Positions 7,190 to 10,651 of a stretch of 10,651 nucleotides of DNA are shown here, piece after piece; position 1 is the first letter of the stretch, and each line of letters starts with the position of its first letter. The stretch comes from Bacillota bacterium (GTDB lineage Bacteria; Bacillota_I; Bacilli_A; Erysipelotrichales; Erysipelotrichaceae), in contig JAEWIH010000071.1 in the NCBI GenBank assembly GCA_023387245.1, forward strand, positions 1 through 10,651, written 5' to 3'. The notes below the pieces were generated by a model. That model had not been told where the DNA came from. It saw nothing but the letters and a program-made list of their open reading frames with translations, and ran no database searches. Both the position numbers and the translations under genes were made by a program.

Positions 7190-9814
7190 ATGAATTTAAA
7201 ATATGTTTATCAGTTTAGTGAAGCTGATGGAACTATGCGTGATTTGTTAGGTGGTAAAGGTGCTAATTTAGCTGAAATGACTAAATTAGGATTACCGGTT
7301 CCTAAAGGTTTTACTGTTAGTACTGCTACTTGTAATTTATATTATGATCAAAACGAAACTTTGTCTGATGAAATAGTGGCTGAAATTTTAGAAAATATTC
7401 ATAAATTGGAAGTGGCTACTAATAAAGGATTTGGAAATTTAGATAATCCATTATTAGTTTCTGTTCGTTCTGGTGCTAGAGCTTCTATGCCAGGAATGAT
7501 GGATACGGTTTTAAATTTAGGTTTAAATGATGAGGTTGTTGAGTCTTTGGCTAGATTGACTAACAATCCTAGATTTGCTTATGATAGCTATCGTCGTTTT
7601 ATTCAAATGTTTGCGGATGTGGTAATGGAAGTTCCTAAGCATGAGTTTGAAGTTATTATTGATGAAATGAAAGAAGAGCGTGGTATTAAGTTAGATAATG
7701 AGCTTAGTGCTGATGATTTAAAAGAGATGGTTGCTAGATTTAAGGCATATTATCAAAGTAAGAAACATGAATTATTTCCTAATGATCCTAAAGAACAGTT
7801 GATTGCTGCTGTTAAAGCTGTTTTTAGATCATGGAATAATGAGCGTGCTATTTATTATCGTCGTGTTAATGATATTCCTGCTTCTTGGGGTACTGCTGTT
7901 AATGTTCAAGAAATGGTGTTTGGTAATATGGGTGATGATTGTGCTACAGGTGTAGCTTTTACTCGTAATCCGGCTACTGGTGAGAAAAAAGTTTTTGGTG
8001 AATTTTTAATTAATGCTCAAGGTGAAGATGTTGTTGCTGGTATTAGAACACCGATGTATATGGATGAAATGGAAAAAATAATGCCAGAAGTTTATAAGCA
8101 GTTTATGGATATTTGTAATGTTTTAGAAAATCATTATCATGATATGCAGGATATGGAGTTTACTGTTGAAAAGGGTAAATTATTTATGTTACAAACTCGT
8201 AATGGTAAACGGACTGCTAAAGCTGCTTTAAAGATTGCGGTAGATTTAGTTAATGAAGGTTTAATTAATGAAAAAGAAGCGGTATTACAAATAGATCCTA
8301 AGTTATTAGATTCGTTATTGCATCCTCAATTTGATGCTGAAGATATTAAAAAACATCAAGTTATTGGTCATGGATTAGCGGCTTCTCCTGGTGCGGCTGC
8401 TGGTCATATTGTTTTAGATGCTGCTACTGCTAAAGATTGGGCAAATAATGGTAAAAAAGTTATTTTAGTTCGTTTAGAAACTTCGCCTGAAGATATTGAA
8501 GGTATGAATGTTTCAGAAGGTGTTTTAACTGCTCGTGGTGGAATGACTTCGCATGCTGCTGTAGTTGCTCGTGGTATGGGTATTTGTGCAGTTTCTGGTT
8601 CTAATGATTTAAAGATTGTTGATGATAATACAATTACTATTGGTGGTAAAGAGTATCATCAAGGTGATTTTATTTCTTTAGATGGTTCAACTGGTACTAT
8701 TTATGAAGGATTGATTAAAACTGTTCCTGCATCTATTTCTGGTGATTTTAAAGTATTTATGGAATGGGTTGATCGTTATCGTTTAATGCGTGTTCATACG
8801 AATGCTGATACTCCTAAAGATGCTAAACAAGCTCTAGATTTTGGTGCTGAGGGTATTGGTTTAGTAAGAACTGAACATATGTTTTTTGAAGCTAGTCGAA
8901 TTAGAGTTATGCGTGAAATGATTTTATCGCGTAATTTAGAACAACGCCAACATCATTTATCACAATTAGAAGTTTTCCAACAAGAAGATTTTGAAGGAAT
9001 TTATGAAGTAATGAAAGAATTGCCGGTTACTATTCGTTATTTGGATCCACCACTACATGAATTCTTGCCTCAAGATCCAGAAGAAATTAAGTCAATTGCA
9101 ACTGAGATGGGGGTTGATTTAGATTATTTAAATAGTGTAATTGCTTCATTACATGAATTTAATCCGATGATGGGTCATCGTGGTTGCCGTTTAGCTGTAT
9201 CTTATCCGGAAATTGCTAAAATGCAAACACGGGCTGTTATTAATGCTGCATTAAATGTTAATAAACGTCTATCTATTAATTTAGTTCCAGAAATAATGAT
9301 TCCATTAGTTGGTGATGTTAAAGAATTAGAATTCATTAAATCGGTAGTTGATAAAGAAGCACAAGCTATTATTAATGCTAGTGGTCAGTCTTTAACTTAT
9401 AAAGTAGGTACAATGATTGAAGTTGTTCGTGCTGCTTTAGTGGCTGATGAAATTGCGAAGGTCGCTGATTTCTTCTCATTTGGTTCTAACGATTTAACTC
9501 AATATACATTTGGTTTTTCACGCGATGATGCTGCTAAATTTTTGGATGATTATTATTCTAAGAAAATTTATGAACAAGATCCTTTCCAAAGAATGGATGA
9601 AAAAGGTGTTGGTCAATTAGTTAAAATGGCTATCGAGCGAGGTCGTAGTAGTAAACCAGAATTAAAATGTGGTATTTGTGGTGAACATGGTGGTGATCCT
9701 GCAACAATTAATTTCTTATATAAATTAGGATTGAATTATGTTTCATGTTCTCCATTTAGAGTTCCAATAGCAAGATTGGCTGCTGCTCAAGCTTCTATTA
9801 GAAATCCGCGATAA
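7190..9814 (+). CDS. ppdK: Pyruvate, phosphate dikinase
   Basis: PPDK interconverts pyruvate, ATP and phosphate with phosphoenolpyruvate, AMP and pyrophosphate in the cytoplasm. Many anaerobic Firmicutes use it in glycolysis in place of, or alongside, pyruvate kinase. The 874 residues are the typical length. The N-terminal nucleotide-binding domain begins with the family's LLGGKGANLAEM and has the loop SVRSGARASMPGMMDT (91-106). The swivelling phosphohistidine domain has GGMTSHAAVVARG with His455 as the phosphate carrier, next to the Thr/Ser that regulatory proteins modify in this family. The C-terminal TIM-barrel domain has the PEP-site sequence CGICGEHGGDP with Cys830. I set the start at the ATG 7190, because GGAGGAG (7174-7180) lies 9 nt upstream and the resulting N-terminus fits the family; earlier in-frame TTG/ATG codons overlap that site. 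Codon use (CGT, ATT) suggests high expression. It ends at a strong terminator. Confidence 0.97.
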   Translation: MNLKYVYQFSEADGTMRDLLGGKGANLAEMTKLGLPVPKGFTVSTATCNLYYDQNETLSDEIVAEILENIHKLEVATNKGFGNLDNPLLVSVRSGARASMPGMMDTVLNLGLNDEVVESLARLTNNPRFAYDSYRRFIQMFADVVMEVPKHEFEVIIDEMKEERGIKLDNELSADDLKEMVARFKAYYQSKKHELFPNDPKEQLIAAVKAVFRSWNNERAIYYRRVNDIPASWGTAVNVQEMVFGNMGDDCATGVAFTRNPATGEKKVFGEFLINAQGEDVVAGIRTPMYMDEMEKIMPEVYKQFMDICNVLENHYHDMQDMEFTVEKGKLFMLQTRNGKRTAKAALKIAVDLVNEGLINEKEAVLQIDPKLLDSLLHPQFDAEDIKKHQVIGHGLAASPGAAAGHIVLDAATAKDWANNGKKVILVRLETSPEDIEGMNVSEGVLTARGGMTSHAAVVARGMGICAVSGSNDLKIVDDNTITIGGKEYHQGDFISLDGSTGTIYEGLIKTVPASISGDFKVFMEWVDRYRLMRVHTNADTPKDAKQALDFGAEGIGLVRTEHMFFEASRIRVMREMILSRNLEQRQHHLSQLEVFQQEDFEGIYEVMKELPVTIRYLDPPLHEFLPQDPEEIKSIATEMGVDLDYLNSVIASLHEFNPMMGHRGCRLAVSYPEIAKMQTRAVINAALNVNKRLSINLVPEIMIPLVGDVKELEFIKSVVDKEAQAIINASGQSLTYKVGTMIEVVRAALVADEIAKVADFFSFGSNDLTQYTFGFSRDDAAKFLDDYYSKKIYEQDPFQRMDEKGVGQLVKMAIERGRSSKPELKCGICGEHGGDPATINFLYKLGLNYVSCSPFRVPIARLAAAQASIRNPR

Positions 9815-9828
9815 TTTATATTAATAAA

Positions 9829-9860
9829 AAGAATCCTCTACATTTTTGTAGAGGATTTTT
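9829..9860. terminator. Bidirectional terminator between ppdK and nifU
   Basis: A perfect 10-bp stem, AATCCTCTAC (9832-9841) with GTAGAGGATT (9848-9857), closes a 6-nt loop. T residues follow on the plus strand (9856-9860) and the mirrored A run (9826-9830) gives a T run on the minus strand. It suits the two convergent genes. Confidence 0.92.
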
Positions 9861-9871
9861 ATAAGTAGTAA

Positions 9872-10105
9872 CTATTCGATTACTTGTACTTCATTAATTT
9901 CAGGAATTTCGTCTAATAAAATAGCCTCAATTCCCATCTTAACAGTTACATCTGCTAAACCACAGCCTACACATGCGCCATGTAGACGAATATAGGCTAT
10001 TCCGGTTTCCATATCTACATATTCAAAAGAAACATCACCGCCATCACTTTGAATATATGGTCTAATTTTGTTTAATGTATAAATTACTTTTTCTTCTATG
10101 TTCAT
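9872..10105 (-). CDS. NifU C-terminal-domain iron-sulfur cluster protein
   Basis: The 77-residue protein is a stand-alone NifU-like (Nfu) domain, which carries or delivers iron-sulfur clusters in the cytoplasm. It has the family features IRPYIQSDGGD near the N-terminus (residues 14-24) and the cluster-binding pair Cys45-x2-Cys48 in GACVGC, followed by a helix MGIEAIL. I chose the ATG at 10105 because GGGTGG (10113-10118, minus strand) lies 7 nt upstream and the family begins about 12 residues before the RPYIQSDGGD segment. An in-frame extension upstream to 10282 would run through the promoter and into the divergent S1 gene, and it looks like noise. It may supply clusters to Fe-S enzymes such as the three-cluster maturase at the other end of the window, but nothing here links them specifically. 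Confidence 0.92.
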   Translation of the reverse strand: MNIEEKVIYTLNKIRPYIQSDGGDVSFEYVDMETGIAYIRLHGACVGCGLADVTVKMGIEAILLDEIPEINEVQVIE

Positions 10106-10124
10106 AAATTTTCCACCCGTTATC

Positions 10125-10154
10125 ATTATACTAACTTTTTTAAAAAAATACCAA
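10125..10154 (-). promoter_or_regulatory. Promoter of the NifU-like gene
   Basis: On the minus strand, TTGGTA (10154-10149) and TATAAT (10130-10125) are 18 bp apart. The spacer contains the tract T6A7 (10136-10148), likely to be intrinsically bent. Confidence 0.65.
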
Positions 10155-10159
10155 ATATA

Positions 10160-10168
10160 TGATACAAT
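10160..10168 (+). promoter_or_regulatory. Extended -10 promoter of the S1-domain gene
   Basis: TGATACAAT gives TG (10160-10161) plus TACAAT (10163-10168), identical to the ppdK element. The matching -35 position (about 10140-10145) has no good hexamer and falls inside the spacer of the divergent NifU-gene promoter, so the two promoters overlap. Confidence 0.6.
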
Positions 10169-10192
10169 AATATTCAGAAAGGGGTTTGTAGT

Positions 10193-10570
10193 TTGAAGAT
10201 TAATTATCGAAAAAATGATGTTGTTGAGGGAATAGTTAATAATGTTGTTGCTTATGGGGCGTTTGTTTATATTGATTATCATACTTCGGGATTAATTCAT
10301 ATTTCTGAGATTACTAATGGTTTTGTTAGTAATATACATCAACATTTAGTTGTTGGTCAAAAAATACATTGTAGGGTAATTGATGTCGATAATGAAAAAG
10401 GTCATTTACGATTATCATTAAAGAATATTCAAAAAAATATTAAACCCAGAATTTTACGAAGAGATCGTTTATTGCAACAAAAACACAATTTATTACCAGC
10501 TAATGAATTAGGTTTTTCGTCTTTAAAAAATAATCTTAATACTTGGATCGAAAAGGAGGAGTTATGTTAA
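10193..10570 (+). CDS. S1-domain RNA-binding protein, YugI/CvfD-like
   Basis: The 125-residue protein begins with one S1 RNA-binding domain. Residues 8 to about 75 contain the typical V-x-G-I-V, GAFVYID, SGLIHISEI and (D)VDNEKGHLRLSLK elements. A basic, polar tail without recognisable domain follows. Single-S1 proteins of this length include B. subtilis YugI (general stress protein 13 type) and streptococcal CvfD, which associate with ribosomes or regulate mRNA after transcription. The start is a TTG at 10193, fixed by AAAGGGG (10178-10184) 8 nt upstream and by the S1 domain beginning at once. The gene overlaps the following pgi by 7 nt, so the two are co-transcribed and probably coupled in translation. 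A yugI-pgi neighbourhood also occurs in B. subtilis, which supports the call. Confidence 0.9.
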   Translation: MKINYRKNDVVEGIVNNVVAYGAFVYIDYHTSGLIHISEITNGFVSNIHQHLVVGQKIHCRVIDVDNEKGHLRLSLKNIQKNIKPRILRRDRLLQQKHNLLPANELGFSSLKNNLNTWIEKEELC

Positions 10571-10651
10571 AATTAGATTTAAGTAATGTTTTAATTAATT
10601 ATGATTTTAATCAATATCGTGGTAAGGTTAATGATATTCATAATATGATAC
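10564..10651 (+). CDS. pgi: Glucose-6-phosphate isomerase, 5' end (partial)
   Basis: Only the first 29 codons are inside the window, starting MLKLDLSNVL and including a stretch ending NDIHNMI. This resembles the N-terminus of Firmicutes Pgi, which interconverts glucose 6-phosphate and fructose 6-phosphate in glycolysis. The start has a strong AAGGAGG site at 10553-10559 and overlaps the end of the S1-domain gene by 7 nt. The identification rests on a short N-terminus plus the known yugI-pgi gene order, and the active site lies outside the window. Confidence 0.7.
   Translation, partial: MLKLDLSNVLINYDFNQYRGKVNDIHNMI

Noticed and set aside
7127..10187. Inverted 11-mer AAACCCCTTTC (7127-7137) and its complement at 10177-10187
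   Set aside because: The second copy is simply the ribosome binding site of the S1 gene and the first straddles the valS stop codon; a chance match is likely.
10106..10282. N-terminal extension of the NifU-like protein on the minus strand
   Set aside because: It crosses the intergenic promoters and the start of the S1 gene, is rich in Asn/Ile like translated AT-rich noise, and the family start at 10105 has its own ribosome binding site.
1..10651. TGA-as-tryptophan genetic code, suggested by the lack of TGA stops
   Set aside because: All Trp codons that I inspected are TGG and no gene contains an in-frame TGA; AT richness explains the preference for TAA.
1..10651. CRISPR arrays, insertion sequences, tRNA or rRNA genes
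   Set aside because: I saw no spaced direct repeats, transposase motifs, terminal repeats or structural RNA other than the T-box.

Overview
The window comes from a very AT-rich Gram-positive bacterium of the low-GC Firmicutes type, perhaps Erysipelotrichia or a neighbouring gut lineage. The signs are strong AGGAGG-type ribosome binding sites, TTGxxx/TATAAT promoters, a valine T-box leader, a pyruvate phosphate dikinase of clostridial length, and a YugI/CvfD-like S1 gene directly before pgi. Every stop codon seen is TAA or TAG and tryptophan is TGG, so the ordinary bacterial code fits. The taxon is an inference.

Left part (1-4254): after the 3' end of an unidentified gene and its terminator lies a compact four-gene operon that looks like a radical-SAM RiPP pathway. 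It has its own TTGATT-17-TATAAT promoter. The order is a 62-residue precursor with a CSCGCGG-type, Gly/Ala-rich C-terminus; a SPASM radical SAM maturase; an S41-family serine peptidase without a signal peptide; and an ABC exporter without a C39 peptidase domain. The simplest reading is that the radical SAM enzyme cross-links the three-Cys core, the S41 protein removes the leader, and the ABC protein exports the product. An 11-bp hairpin separates the precursor from the maturase and may set their expression ratio. No separate immunity gene is visible.

Middle part (4263-9860): a strong promoter begins 8 nt after the exporter stop and drives a T-box leader with a GTA (Val) specifier, followed by valS. 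The valS frame is broken by one in-frame TAA at 6280-6282, exactly between the catalytic and anticodon-binding domains; the frame itself is kept on both sides. This is a nonsense mutation, a sequence error or a split enzyme. ppdK (pyruvate phosphate dikinase, 874 aa) follows from its own extended -10 promoter and ends at a bidirectional terminator.

Right part (9860-10651): a 77-aa NifU C-terminal-domain iron-sulfur protein on the minus strand converges on ppdK. It is divergent from a TTG-started S1-domain RNA-binding protein (YugI/CvfD-like), whose end overlaps the start of pgi, cut by the window edge. The two divergent promoters overlap.

The most interesting item is the small RiPP operon: its precursor matches no family that I can name with confidence, and it has a cytoplasmic-looking S41 protease in place of the usual leader peptidase.
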